A stretch of DNA of 64,000 nt. It comes from Flavobacterium sharifuzzamanii. GTDB lineage: Bacteria; Bacteroidota; Bacteroidia; Flavobacteriales; Flavobacteriaceae. Below are positions 1 to 8,305 of the stretch, piece after piece. The notes below the pieces were generated by a model. It saw only the letters and a program-made list of their open reading frames with translations. It was not told the DNA's origin and made no database searches. The stretch covers positions 85,335 to 149,334 of the forward strand of contig NZ_QJGZ01000031.1 of assembly GCF_003254585.1 (NCBI RefSeq). Reading direction: 5' to 3'. A program made the position numbers and the translations under genes. Position 1 is the first letter of the stretch, and each line of letters begins with the position of its first letter.

Positions 1-1668
1 ACTGCTGGTATGGGTGGAGGAACTGGAACTGGTGCAGCTCCGGTAATTGCTCAATTAGCAAAAGAAAGAGAAATATTAACAGTTGGTATCGTGACAATTC
101 CATTTCAGTTTGAAGGGAAAGTACGTCAGGAGCAAGCGATTATTGGAATTGAGAAATTGCGTAAGCAGGTCGATTCTTTAATTGTAATCAACAACAATAA
201 ATTAAGAGAAGTATACGGAAATCTTGGTTTTAAAGCAGGATTCTCTAAAGCGGATGAAGTTTTGGCAACAGCCTCCAGAGGTATTGCTGAAGTAATTACG
301 CACCACTATACTCAAAATATCGATTTACGTGACGCAAAAACTGTTTTGGCTAACAGTGGAACTGCGATCATGGGATCTTCTGTGGCTGAAGGCGACAACA
401 GAGCTAAAGATGCTATTGTTTCAGCGTTAGATTCTCCATTGTTAAATGACAATAAAATTACGGGTGCCAAAAACGTATTGTTGCTTATCGTTTCTGGAAC
501 TAATGAAATTACTCTTGACGAAATTGGAGAAATCAACGATCACATTCAAGATGAAGCTGGTTATAATGCAAATATCATTATGGGAGTTGGTGAAGACGAA
601 ACTCTTGGTGAAGCTATTGCTGTAACTATTATCGCTACAGGTTTTGACGTAGAACAACAAAACGAAATTGTAAATACAGAGCCAAAGAAAATCATTCACA
701 CGTTAGAAGATGAGCAGAGAAGTGTTCATAATTTAACAAACAAACCGCTTGCTTCTTTTGACCTAACTGTTGATACACCGACAGCGAAAGTGGAAGATAA
801 AGTTGTTTTTGATTTAATTGATGATGATGAAACATTTACTCCAACTGCACAAGCTGTTGCTCCAGCAATCAATCAGGAAGAGTTAGTGGTGATGTCTGAG
901 TTTATCAAAAATCTAGATGTAACTTTCGAAATTGTTTCGCCAATTACAGATATCGATTTTACAATTTCATCTCCTGAGGCACCAGCCGTTCAACAAGTAC
1001 AACAAGTACAGCAACAGCAGCCATTCCAGCCAGTGCAACAACAAAGAGTTTTTGAAAAAGAGGAACAGACAACTTTCTCTTTTGATCTTCCTTTGTTTAA
1101 GCAAGAGCCTGTAAAAAGAGAACCAGTTGTTGAGGATAATAGAGTTCTGTTTGAATTGACAAATGAAACTCGTGATATTAAAGTAAACGATCCAGTACAA
1201 TTTGTTCCTGTAACTGAAGTTTCAGACAACGGAATTATTAAATATTCTCTAGAAGAATATATGGAAGTTGAAAATGATTTATTGGCTTCTAAACCAGTTG
1301 AAAAAGTAGTTGAGCCTACAATTCCAGAAGAATTAAATATTACATTGAAGCAAAGAGTTGATTTTGCAAGTCAGCCTGATATTTCTACAACTTCTGAAGT
1401 TTCTCCTTTAGAATTAACTATTGAAGAAACATTACGTTTAAGAGCAGAAGAAAGAAGAAAGAAACTAAAAGAATTTAACTATAAATTCCATAACAATGTT
1501 TCTAGAATCGATGAGTTGGAAAAAGAGCCAGCTTACAAAAGATTAGGAATAGATTTGTCTAATTCTCAGTCTAATAATACTAATTCTAGAATCTCTGTTG
1601 GAACAGACAGTAATAATGATTTACAATTACGTTCAAACAATTCATTTTTGCACGATAACGTAGATTAA
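1..1668 (+). CDS. ftsZ: Cell division protein FtsZ, 5'-truncated by the window edge
   Basis: Tubulin-like GTPase that polymerises into the cytokinetic Z-ring. The frame is open from base 1, with TAG immediately before the tubulin signature GGGTGTG (bases 13-33). By comparison with E. coli FtsZ, roughly the first 100 residues lie outside the window. The GTPase and C-terminal tubulin folds are followed by a long, low-complexity linker that includes a Gln-rich patch (bases about 980-1050). Near the end a basic helix (RAEERRKKLKEF) precedes EPAYKRLGI, which resembles the conserved C-terminal peptide that binds FtsA-like partners. About 36 Asn/Ser-rich residues follow it, so the peptide is not at the extreme end. 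A hairpin terminator lies 20 bases downstream. Identity is secure; only the N terminus is missing. Confidence 0.97.
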   Translation, partial: TAGMGGGTGTGAAPVIAQLAKEREILTVGIVTIPFQFEGKVRQEQAIIGIEKLRKQVDSLIVINNNKLREVYGNLGFKAGFSKADEVLATASRGIAEVITHHYTQNIDLRDAKTVLANSGTAIMGSSVAEGDNRAKDAIVSALDSPLLNDNKITGAKNVLLLIVSGTNEITLDEIGEINDHIQDEAGYNANIIMGVGEDETLGEAIAVTIIATGFDVEQQNEIVNTEPKKIIHTLEDEQRSVHNLTNKPLASFDLTVDTPTAKVEDKVVFDLIDDDETFTPTAQAVAPAINQEELVVMSEFIKNLDVTFEIVSPITDIDFTISSPEAPAVQQVQQVQQQQPFQPVQQQRVFEKEEQTTFSFDLPLFKQEPVKREPVVEDNRVLFELTNETRDIKVNDPVQFVPVTEVSDNGIIKYSLEEYMEVENDLLASKPVEKVVEPTIPEELNITLKQRVDFASQPDISTTSEVSPLELTIEETLRLRAEERRKKLKEFNYKFHNNVSRIDELEKEPAYKRLGIDLSNSQSNNTNSRISVGTDSNNDLQLRSNNSFLHDNVD

Positions 1669-1690
1669 TTTTTAGAATCATAATATTAGG

Positions 1691-1730
1691 TAACCCGAAA
1701 ATTGGATTTAATTTTCGGGTTATTTTTTTT
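1691..1730 (+). terminator. Rho-independent terminator of ftsZ
   Basis: An inverted repeat, AACCCGAAAAT / ATTTTCGGGTT with a short loop, is followed by a run of eight T. It lies just after the ftsZ stop codon. Confidence 0.85.
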
Positions 1731-1785
1731 ATCTTCGCACAGAATTTCAAAATTTGACTTTTAAATAGTACTTTTAAAATAATAT

Positions 1786-1850
1786 TGTCACCCTGAGCGT
1801 AGTCGAAGGGTTTTTTGTCGAAAAGAGCTTCGACTCCGCTCAGCCTGACA
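1786..1850. repeat. Palindromic intergenic repeat (CCCTGAGCGTAGTCGAAGGG type)
   Basis: TGTCACCCTGAGCGTAGTCG is mirrored by CGACTCCGCTCAGCCTGACA across a short loop, giving an imperfect hairpin between ftsZ and yqeY. Its ends (GTCA-CCTGA) resemble the longer palindromes near 10.2-10.9 kb. A related half-site (CACTCAGGGTGAC) occurs near 18548. Confidence 0.7.
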
Positions 1851-1931
1851 AACTATAGGATTAGTTAAATAAAAATTCCAAATTAATATATCAATTAATA
1901 AGCGCTTAGCTTATTCAAATAAAATATAGAC

Positions 1932-2381
1932 ATGAGTTTACAAACACAAATCATGGACGAAATTAAAACGGCCATGAAAGCAAAAGATACAGTAGCTTTA
2001 GAAGCTTTAAGAGCTGTTAAATCTGAATTATTATTGGCTTCAACAGCTTCAGGATCTAAAGAAGATTTATCTGAAGATGATGAAATTAAATTACTTCAAA
2101 GATTGGTTAAAACTCGTAAAGAAAGCGCAAGAATCTTTACAGAGCAAAACCGTCCAGATTTAGCAGAACCAGAATTGGCTCAAGTTGCTGTAATTGAGAA
2201 GTTTTTACCAGCTCAATTAAGCGAAGAAGAAGTAGAAGCTGTAGTAGCAAAAATCATTGCTGAAACAGGAGCTTCTGGAATTGCTTCAATGGGTAAAGTA
2301 ATGGGATTAGCATCTGCTCAATTAGGAGGAACTGCTGAAGGAAAAACCATTTCTACAATTGTAAAAAAATTACTGTCGTAA
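1932..2381 (+). CDS. GatB/YqeY domain-containing protein
   Basis: A 149-residue protein that matches stand-alone YqeY proteins in size and character: an N-terminal helical part (MDEIKTAMKAKD, ALRAVKSELL) and a C-terminal part (EKFLPAQLSEEE, MGKVMGLASAQLGG). The fold resembles the tail domain of the GatB amidotransferase subunit, which contacts tRNA, but the role of free YqeY is not well established. It stands alone after ftsZ and is followed by an AT-rich inverted repeat and then tRNA-Arg. Family assignment is firm; function is open. Confidence 0.9.
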   Translation: MSLQTQIMDEIKTAMKAKDTVALEALRAVKSELLLASTASGSKEDLSEDDEIKLLQRLVKTRKESARIFTEQNRPDLAEPELAQVAVIEKFLPAQLSEEEVEAVVAKIIAETGASGIASMGKVMGLASAQLGGTAEGKTISTIVKKLLS

Positions 2382-2435
2382 TTTTTAAATTCCAATAAAG
2401 AAAATCTAAATTCCAAATTGGAAAGCTCAATATAT

Positions 2436-2476
2436 AAATTCCAAATTCCAATACTAAACTTGGAATTTGGGATTTT
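2436..2476. repeat. AAATTCCAAATTCCAA inverted repeat
   Basis: AAATTCCAAATTCCAA is followed after a short loop by TTGGAATTTGGGATTT. The same motif forms a perfect inverted repeat near 25.1 kb, so this is a dispersed AT-rich hairpin element. Confidence 0.6.
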
Positions 2477-2502
2477 AAAAAATTGAAAATTTAAATATTT
2501 TT

Positions 2503-2576
2503 GACCTCGTAGTTCAACTGGATAGAATATCAGATTTCGGCTCTGAGGGTTGGGGGTTCGAACCCCTCCGGGGTCA
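2503..2576 (+). tRNA. tRNA-Arg (anticodon UCG)
   Basis: A full cloverleaf can be drawn. Acceptor GACCTCG pairs with CGGGGTC, the D stem is GTTC/GAAT, and anticodon stem TCAGA/TCTGA encloses loop TTTCGGC with anticodon TCG. The T arm carries TTCGAAC, and the discriminator is A. CCA is not encoded. A hairpin terminator follows 14 bases later. Confidence 0.93.
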
Positions 2577-2590
2577 CTATAAAAGTTGAA

Positions 2591-2623
2591 AGCCTGAGAA
2601 TATTGATTCTCAGGCTTTTTTTT
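2591..2623 (+). terminator. Terminator of tRNA-Arg
   Basis: AGCCTGAGAAT / ATTCTCAGGCT hairpin followed by a T run. A near copy (ATCCTGAGAAT / ATTCTCAGGAT) lies at 3812-3842. Confidence 0.85.
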
Positions 2624-2643
2624 ATGATACGAAAATACATTCT

Positions 2644-2651
2644 TAACTTTG
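2644..2651 (+). promoter_or_regulatory. -7 promoter box upstream of the AraC-type gene
   Basis: TAACTTTG matches the Bacteroidota sigma-A -7 consensus TAnnTTTG, about 60 bases before the ATG at 2713. No clear -33 TTG was seen at the expected spacing. Confidence 0.45.
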
Positions 2652-2712
2652 GTTTCAATATTGGTTTACACATCATGAATCTTTAATTGAAACGAAATAT
2701 AGATCCAAAAGC

Positions 2713-3654
2713 ATGACAAAAGAAGAGTCTATTAAAGAGTACTATTTTAGAATTAATAAGAGTATAGATTATATTAAAGAGAATCTTCATGAAGAACTTT
2801 CTTTAGAGCAATTGGCTGTTCTTTCGAATTTTTCAAAATTTCATTTTCATAGAATTTTCAAGTCAGTTACAGGAAAAACAATTAATGATTTTATTAAAAA
2901 TGCAAAAATTGAAAGAGCCTTATTCTTCTTAATGAACAATCCTTCAAAAACGATTAGTGAAATTGCAACTGATTGTGGCTTTTTAAGTATTTCGTCCTTT
3001 TCAAGAGCTTTTCGTGAAGTTAAACAGCAAACACCTTCTGAATGGCGGAAGTTGTATAAAAATAGCAATATTGGTATAATAGATAGCAATATTGGAAAAA
3101 TGCAGTCCGAAATTGAAAACTACCTTGCACTCAAATTAAATAATTTAAAAAATATTGAAATGAGTGAAACTATAAAACTTGATTTTGAAATCAAAAAGCT
3201 CGATGCATTTAATGTTATTTACATTCGAAATCTGAATATTCACAAACATGATAGTGAAACATTTGAAGATATGTTTAAACAGCTTTTTAGCTGGGCTTCT
3301 CCGAGAAATTTGGTGAATTTTCCTGAAACAAAAGCACTAACTGTTTATAGAAGCAATGCTAATTTAGAAGGAATGCTTCAGGCAGATGTTTGTTTGTCTG
3401 TCCCTGAAAAAATAGTTGGAGAAGGTATAATTGGCAATACAACCATAAGTGGCGGATTATATGCTATTTTCCATAAAGAAGCGCCAATGTCTGAATGCTT
3501 TAAAACATGGAAGTATATTTACGAAGTATGGTTTGAAGAAAATGGGTATCAGCCAGATAATAGAAATTTCTTTTTGAGTCATTTAAATGATCCTAAATTA
3601 CATCCCGAAAATCATCACATTATTGATATTTATATACCAATAAAATTATTGTGA
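2713..3654 (+). CDS. AraC family transcriptional regulator with GyrI-like effector domain
   Basis: A 313-residue protein. Residues about 10-115 form the double helix-turn-helix of the AraC family: LSLEQLAVLSNFSKFHFHRIFK for the first, and ISEIATDCGFLSISSFSRAFR then TPSEW for the second. Residues about 150-313 look like the GyrI-like/SOUL effector-binding fold (LDAFNVIYIRNL, GGLYAIFHKEAP, DIYIPIKLL at the end). This domain order is typical of Rob/SoxS-like multidrug or small-molecule sensors with the DNA-binding part first. It sits alone between two similar hairpin terminators, next to tRNA-Arg. The ligand and regulon are unknown. Confidence 0.9.
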   Translation: MTKEESIKEYYFRINKSIDYIKENLHEELSLEQLAVLSNFSKFHFHRIFKSVTGKTINDFIKNAKIERALFFLMNNPSKTISEIATDCGFLSISSFSRAFREVKQQTPSEWRKLYKNSNIGIIDSNIGKMQSEIENYLALKLNNLKNIEMSETIKLDFEIKKLDAFNVIYIRNLNIHKHDSETFEDMFKQLFSWASPRNLVNFPETKALTVYRSNANLEGMLQADVCLSVPEKIVGEGIIGNTTISGGLYAIFHKEAPMSECFKTWKYIYEVWFEENGYQPDNRNFFLSHLNDPKLHPENHHIIDIYIPIKLL

Positions 3655-3811
3655 TAATTATGAAATTGTCCTTTACAGTCTCATTTTCTTTTACAGCTAA
3701 TGGTATGCAATTCAATTTTAGAATAAATTATTTTTAAATATTATATCGAAGTACTTAAGCTATGATGTTACTTAAGTAGAAAATAGGCATTAGATTATGC
3801 AGCTATTTAAA

Positions 3812-3842
3812 ATCCTGAGAATGTAGATTCTCAGGATTTTTT
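3812..3842 (+). terminator. Terminator downstream of the AraC-type gene
   Basis: ATCCTGAGAAT / ATTCTCAGGAT hairpin followed by T6. The stem is nearly the same as the tRNA-Arg terminator 1.2 kb upstream. Confidence 0.75.
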
Positions 3843-3880
3843 ATGGTTTGAATTTTTTTTAAATTTTCTTTAGTTTAAAA

Positions 3881-3930
3881 GTGCCTATGATTAATGGAGG
3901 TTTTGGTTCGAACCTTGGCAATTCTACTTA
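3881..3930 (+). other. Possible decayed tRNA 3' half
   Basis: The stretch GGAGGTTTTGGTTCGAACC followed by TTGGCAATTCTAC has the look of a variable loop, T arm and acceptor end. The TTCGAAC T loop is intact but the T stem has mismatches, and no 5' half or anticodon stem can be drawn. It lies after a copy of the tRNA-Arg terminator. It could equally be a chance GGTTCGAACC palindrome. Confidence 0.25.
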
Positions 3931-4475
3931 TTAATTTGATCGTTTCTTAAAGTGTAAGTTACCAGATTTTTTATATTCTCATGGGTATTATTATATTTTT
4001 TATTCTCCAATTCAAAGTTCATTTTTTTTAATATTGATACAGAATTAATGTTGTCGGAAGACGGAAAAGCAGTTATCATTTTTGCTTTTATTTTTTCAAA
4101 CGCATATTCTATTACTTTTTTGATTGCTTCAGTCATTATTCCTTTGCCTTGAAATTCACTCAGCATTTCATATCCTATTTCTACAATTTCATTTTCAATA
4201 TCAAAATTCCATAAACAAACTGAACCAATTAGGTTGTTATTTCCTTTTTCCGTTATGACCCAATAAATGCATTCATTTCTCGCAATTAAATTTTGCATTT
4301 TAATTATGTATTCTTCTGCTTTTTTTAAGCTTGACGAATTGTCTCTTCCGACAAACGCATTTACAATTGCATCAGAATGTAATTTATGAATTAAAACAAC
4401 ATCCGTGTTTTCAATATTTCTTAATATTAATCTTTCGGTAATCAGTTTAGGGAAATCTCTAAAATTCAATTCCAT
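3924..4475 (-). CDS. GNAT family N-acetyltransferase (RimJ/RimL-like)
   Basis: A 183-residue protein with the opening typical of RimJ/RimL-type enzymes (LITERLILRNIENTD). The acetyl-CoA binding segment EFQGKGIMTEAIKKVIEYAF (about residues 108-127) carries the Q-G-x-G-x-M/A loop, and SVSILKKMNF near the C terminus is the usual 'N-x-x-S-x-x-x-x-x-K-x-G-F' region. The substrate cannot be told; relatives acetylate protein N termini or small amines and antibiotics. It leads a run of minus-strand accessory genes (3.9-7.4 kb), but being at the 3' end it may be transcribed with the orphan upstream (25-base gap). Confidence 0.88.
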   Translation of the reverse strand: MELNFRDFPKLITERLILRNIENTDVVLIHKLHSDAIVNAFVGRDNSSSLKKAEEYIIKMQNLIARNECIYWVITEKGNNNLIGSVCLWNFDIENEIVEIGYEMLSEFQGKGIMTEAIKKVIEYAFEKIKAKMITAFPSSDNINSVSILKKMNFELENKKYNNTHENIKNLVTYTLRNDQINK

Positions 4476-4500
4476 TCTGTATTTTTTTTTGATTAATTTT

Positions 4501-5103
4501 TTACAGACTTATTTGACAATCTATTTCATAAGGTTCTTTATGAAAACTGTATAAAATGATCTTGTGGCTGTCTACATATTTTATTGGGAGTAAATTGTCT
4601 AAATTGGCATTTTCATAAAACGAAACAAACAATGTATCATTTAACTTTTCTATTAGAATTTTCCGTCCCTCTCTATTCATTCGTTTGTTTATTTCTTGTA
4701 TGTATGGAGGATCTAAATCTTCATTAAAACGTACATTTATTTTTTCCCCGTTCCAATTAAACTCAAATTTCAAACCCTCAATTTCATTTTCTGTTAATCT
4801 TGTTTCGGTCGGATGTAGTTTTTGATAATCATTTTCGAAAATGCAATCTTCTGTAATAGATTCTTCGTTACTCAAAGAGTAACATATTTTACCTTTTTCA
4901 AAAAAACGAATCCTATTTGGATTTATAAATTGATGTTTTGTTTCGGCTAAATTTCCACTTCTATTTTCATCTTTTATTTTTAATAGAGAATCTTCGTTGC
5001 TTTTTTCAATGATAAAATAATTAATGTCATTATTGTTAAATTGAATAACATGGGGAGCTCCATAACAATCTGGAGATTTGATATATAACCAATTCTCTTT
5101 CAT
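4501..5103 (-). CDS. Hypothetical protein
   Basis: A 200-residue protein with no signal peptide or membrane segment and no recognised motif. It is rich in Asn, Glu, Ile and aromatic residues with alternating strand-like segments, which suggests a beta-rich soluble protein. The ATG at 5103 has no upstream in-frame alternative. It is followed by the GNAT gene after 25 bases and preceded by a small membrane protein gene after 31 bases, so the three may share a transcript. Function is unknown. Confidence 0.6.
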   Translation of the reverse strand: MKENWLYIKSPDCYGAPHVIQFNNNDINYFIIEKSNEDSLLKIKDENRSGNLAETKHQFINPNRIRFFEKGKICYSLSNEESITEDCIFENDYQKLHPTETRLTENEIEGLKFEFNWNGEKINVRFNEDLDPPYIQEINKRMNREGRKILIEKLNDTLFVSFYENANLDNLLPIKYVDSHKIILYSFHKEPYEIDCQISL

Positions 5104-5134
5104 AAACTTTTCGAGGTTTATTATTAATTATATT

Positions 5135-5320
5135 TTATTTCTTTTTAGAATTTTTAATGATGTAATAAACCGAAAATAAAAAGACAATACCATAAATGAC
5201 GGCCATTGCCGGATTCTCAAATTTCAGATTTTTAAAATCAAATTGCTTAAATAAAGTTACGCCTAAAATAATGGCTACTATCCAAAAAACAAATGTAATA
5301 GGTTGGTTTTTATTTTCCAT
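5135..5320 (-). CDS. Small two-segment membrane protein
   Basis: A 61-residue protein with two hydrophobic stretches (TFVFWIVAIILGVTLF and AVIYGIVFLFSVYYII) separated by a short polar loop, ending in a basic tail (KNSKKK). It is most likely an inner-membrane hairpin. The spacing to its neighbours (31 and 40 bases) suggests a shared transcript. No family is recognised. Confidence 0.55.
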   Translation of the reverse strand: MENKNQPITFVFWIVAIILGVTLFKQFDFKNLKFENPAMAVIYGIVFLFSVYYIIKNSKKK

Positions 5321-5360
5321 ATTTAGATTGTTGGTTGTTAAAGATGTTTCTAGTTCAGAT

Positions 5361-6218
5361 TTATAGCTTATCCTGTTCAGCTCTTAGTAAATCAAAAATA
5401 TTTTCGTTCTTGAAGTTCTCCATAAATAAATTAATTAGAGGTACAGTTGGGCTCTTTGGATATTTTTTCATGAATCGGTTAAATTCCTGAATATTTTCTG
5501 GATAAATATAGTTTTCATCTGTTGCTCTTTCCGCAGTTGGTGTATTGTCTTGACCCACAAGATAATCCATCTGGTAATTTTTGTATTGCTCTTTTACAGA
5601 TGCAATCAAATTTGAATCAGGATATTTGGTCATAAAATTTTCCCATGAAATTATTCTGTCTCCCAAATCTTTAAAAGAGATAACAAGTCCAGCATCTGCA
5701 GAGTATAACGATTTGCTTTCTTCGCTAACTAAATATAAATAATCTTTATAATCATTTGTAACGTAGTCTTTAAAAATCTGATAGTAAAAATCATGAACGG
5801 GATCTATTTCAACATATCCTTCGCCAATTTCAGAAAACTCTAGTTGGTGCTTAGAAAGTTTTTCGCCCAAAAGCTTAACTGCTTTTTTATTGGCCTCATC
5901 TTCATAGTAGAATTTATCTAATACTCCAGCTTCTTTTTCGGCTATTTGCTGTACTAAAGCGGTATTTTCTTCAGAATATTTTTCATACAAAGCATTGGCT
6001 TCTTTATTAGAAAGTGTTTTTAATTTATGAATAACTTCATTTTTGTTTTTAGAAAATTGTTCTAACAAGTCAGAATTTGATTGTACGGTTTGTGAAGAAT
6101 TTTCAATTTTAATGCTGTCTTTTTTTGTTGTCTCTTTGTTCTGAATGTTTTTAGTGTCTGTTTGTTTGCATGAAGAAAGTAAAATTACGGAAGTAATTAC
6201 TGTCAAGAGTTTTCTCAT
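5361..6218 (-). CDS. Putative lipoprotein of unknown function
   Basis: A 285-residue protein when started at the ATG at 6218. This start is preferred over one at 6251 because it gives a clean lipoprotein signal: MRKLLTVITSVILLSSC, with the lipobox LLSSC and acylation Cys at residue 17. The mature part begins with a Lys/Thr/Ser-rich linker, then a mostly helical, Glu/Lys-rich domain (KTLSNKEANALYEKYSEEN), then a region with FYYQIFKDYV and PLINLFMENF. Late segments such as 'FMTKYPDSN' and 'FMKKYPKSP' look like repeat-type helices seen in TPR-like lipoproteins. No enzyme motif is visible. Probable outer-membrane or periplasm-facing anchor. Confidence 0.6.
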   Translation of the reverse strand: MRKLLTVITSVILLSSCKQTDTKNIQNKETTKKDSIKIENSSQTVQSNSDLLEQFSKNKNEVIHKLKTLSNKEANALYEKYSEENTALVQQIAEKEAGVLDKFYYEDEANKKAVKLLGEKLSKHQLEFSEIGEGYVEIDPVHDFYYQIFKDYVTNDYKDYLYLVSEESKSLYSADAGLVISFKDLGDRIISWENFMTKYPDSNLIASVKEQYKNYQMDYLVGQDNTPTAERATDENYIYPENIQEFNRFMKKYPKSPTVPLINLFMENFKNENIFDLLRAEQDKL

Positions 6219-6311
6219 TTTATAGATTAAGTTTTTAAATGAAAAAGACAAAAAAGATAAAATTCCTCTTTGTCCTTAATTTTTTAGAATTGATTTAGGA
6301 TTTAAAGAACG

Positions 6312-6818
6312 TTAGAAAGTGTGTTTAAATTTGCTCATTCCGCTAAATTCTTTATACTCTGAATATATTTCAATACCAAGAAGTGTCCATTTTCTAGTTC
6401 CTCCAGCCTGATATTGAAAGGTGTTTTTCTTTTCTGTTTTATTTATAGTAATGTACTGTGTAGACCATTCTGTACCACAAAAAAATCCAGTTCTTGGAAT
6501 CAATGCTGAACGAGCATTTTCGTCATCGAAAATAACGTACAATTCGATTTTTGAAAAGAGATCATCTTCGAGAGTAGTTTTTGAAAGATAGGTATTGTAA
6601 TTTGAAGATTGTTTTTCTGTTTCCCTATTTTCAAATTCAAATTTTTTATCTTTTTGTTCTTTGCTAGGCCTTGTCATAAAGGATAAAGCAAAAAAAGAAA
6701 AGAGAATGGCAACCGATAAGCTAACTTTTTTACGAATCTCTACTGCTTTTTTTGCGCTAAAAATAAGAAGCCCTAAAGACAGTACAATGTTTAGTATTCC
6801 CCAGATTAACTGTATCAT
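6312..6818 (-). CDS. Hypothetical membrane-anchored protein
   Basis: A 168-residue protein. The first 50 residues hold two hydrophobic segments (LIWGILNIVLSLGLLIFSA and VSLSVAILFSFFALSF). A charged linker with many Glu and Lys follows, then a C-terminal soluble domain of about 90 residues with strand-like content (IELYVIFDDENARSALIPR, FFCGTEWSTQYITI). The sidedness of the soluble domain is unknown. No family is recognised. Confidence 0.5.
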   Translation of the reverse strand: MIQLIWGILNIVLSLGLLIFSAKKAVEIRKKVSLSVAILFSFFALSFMTRPSKEQKDKKFEFENRETEKQSSNYNTYLSKTTLEDDLFSKIELYVIFDDENARSALIPRTGFFCGTEWSTQYITINKTEKKNTFQYQAGGTRKWTLLGIEIYSEYKEFSGMSKFKHTF

Positions 6819-6917
6819 GATTTTATTTTTGGTATATCAAAAGTACATTATATTTTAAAAATAAGAGAATACTTATGTTTAATTGTTCTTCAATATTGTA
6901 ATATTATTTTGAATGAT

Positions 6918-7382
6918 TTATTTCCTAGAAAACAAATTCTCAACAACCCAAGCAGGACCGATCAACAAAAACTGAAGATCTTTTAAGAAAGAAGGTTTTT
7001 TGCCTTCAATATTATGCCCGTAAAATTGTCCGATCCAAGCAATAACAAAAACTCCTATTGAAAATGCCCAAAGCGGAACAACTTGTCCAATAAAATAATT
7101 TAAGATTAAACAGATTCCCGAGAACAAAGCAATTTTAATAGCCATTGCAACCGATAATCTAATGTAGAAAACCAATACAAAAAGCAGAACCACAAAAGCC
7201 CAGTTTTCGATAATAGGCAAATTTAGGTTTAAAGTATTGGCAATAATCCCGCTCGGAATACTCATTAACAAGCCTACGATAGAAAAGAAAATTGCTGGCA
7301 CACAAATGTAATGTATTGCCTTGTTTGTTGGGTTCTGATGACTTACGGCATATTCTGCAAACCATTGATCTAATGTTCTCAT
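6918..7382 (-). CDS. DUF962 / Mpo1-like family protein
   Basis: A 154-residue multi-pass membrane protein that opens with LDQWFAEYAVSHQNPTNKAIH, the signature start of the DUF962/Mpo1 family: a conserved Y-x-x-x-H and N-x-x-x-H before the first membrane segment. Later 'IGQFYGHNIEGKKP' carries the second conserved His (G-H-x-x-E). The yeast member Mpo1 is a dioxygenase in fatty-acid alpha-oxidation with iron-binding histidines; whether the bacterial protein does this is inference. Its upstream region holds the first copy of the 42-bp repeat, so it may once have lain directly behind the DUF2199 gene. Confidence 0.85.
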   Translation of the reverse strand: MRTLDQWFAEYAVSHQNPTNKAIHYICVPAIFFSIVGLLMSIPSGIIANTLNLNLPIIENWAFVVLLFVLVFYIRLSVAMAIKIALFSGICLILNYFIGQVVPLWAFSIGVFVIAWIGQFYGHNIEGKKPSFLKDLQFLLIGPAWVVENLFSRK

Positions 7383-7423
7383 TTTTGTGGTTTTAAGGTT
7401 AGATGCGTAAATCTAGTAAAATT

Positions 7424-7465
7424 TCTTTTAGCTTTTACCGTGCTGTATTTTCATTATTTCGTCTA
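7424..7465. repeat. 42-bp direct repeat, copy 1
   Basis: Identical over 42 bases to 8306-8347. It contains a duplicate of the last 12 or so codons and stop of the minus-strand DUF2199 gene, detached from that gene. Together the copies flank the orphan gene at 7521. Confidence 0.92.
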
Positions 7466-7520
7466 AAATAAAATTTAAATGATTATTTTTTGTAATTTTA
7501 TTCTTTCAAAAAAAAGAATA

Positions 7521-8279
7521 ATGTATAAAGATGGATTTAAAGATTACTGTTATATTTATGGTTATTCCAGTGATATTTCAGTATGGATTAAAAAATCAAT
7601 TGAATTGTTTTCAGAAATTGGTTTTATACTCAAAAGTGTAAGTTACGACATAAATTATGAAAGATTTGAAAGGAAGAGCCTTAACAAATTTCTTAATGAA
7701 TTTGATTTAGATAATGAGGCGTCTGTAGAAAAATTATATTCATTCACAATCTTTTATGGTAAAAACTTAAAATACCCAGATTCATGGAGTTATGGAGTTA
7801 GATTTGATAAACCAAGTAGTTCATTACAAATTTTTTTTGATAAAAGTGTTGAAAATAGTGCTGAAATTATTTTAAAAATCTTGCAAAGCTATTTAGAAGA
7901 TAAAATAATAAATTTTGGTTATTTTTCTTTAGAATCTCCTGCGGGTCGTGAAACCTCATTAAACCTTTATAAGGAAGATAATCATTCCTGGTGGCTTGCA
8001 TTAAATCCAAGAAATAGACAGATATTATATAATTCTTCTCCAAAATTGAGACATATTTACCCTTGTAATATTATCAATCGTGATTTTTATTATTACAAAG
8101 AGAAAGAATTTTCTTTTAAGGAATGGATTAAGGATTCTGAAAATGGTACTTTAAAAAAAATTGGAAGTGAAAATTGGTTGTGGACCGTTCCTCATAATCG
8201 ATTACATGAAATTGGAAAGTTGTTTTATGAAAAAAATCTTTTACTTGGAGTTAAGGATACGGCTTTCAATCTAATTTAA
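7521..8279 (+). CDS. Orphan protein in a repeat-flanked insertion
   Basis: A 252-residue protein when started at the ATG at 7521; an upstream ATG at 7479 would add an unusual hydrophobic leader and is less likely. It is rich in aromatic residues, Lys, Asn and Ile, has no signal peptide or membrane segment, and contains no recognised catalytic motif (segments: SYGVRFDKPSSSLQIFFD, DNHSWWLALNPRNRQILYN). Size and style are like cytoplasmic immunity-type or other orphan proteins of accessory loci, but that is only a resemblance. It is the only plus-strand gene in a minus-strand cluster and is bounded by 42-bp direct repeats, which marks it as a recent insertion. A+T content looks higher than in nearby conserved genes. 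Confidence 0.6.
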   Translation: MYKDGFKDYCYIYGYSSDISVWIKKSIELFSEIGFILKSVSYDINYERFERKSLNKFLNEFDLDNEASVEKLYSFTIFYGKNLKYPDSWSYGVRFDKPSSSLQIFFDKSVENSAEIILKILQSYLEDKIINFGYFSLESPAGRETSLNLYKEDNHSWWLALNPRNRQILYNSSPKLRHIYPCNIINRDFYYYKEKEFSFKEWIKDSENGTLKKIGSENWLWTVPHNRLHEIGKLFYEKNLLLGVKDTAFNLI

Positions 8280-8305
8280 ATATGAATTTTGGATCAATTA
8301 TAACC

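Noticed and set aside
3924..8279. An antiphage defence island in the run of orphan genes
   Set aside because: No nuclease, helicase, cyclase, reverse transcriptase or Toll/SIR2-type motif was found among them, so only 'accessory' is supported.
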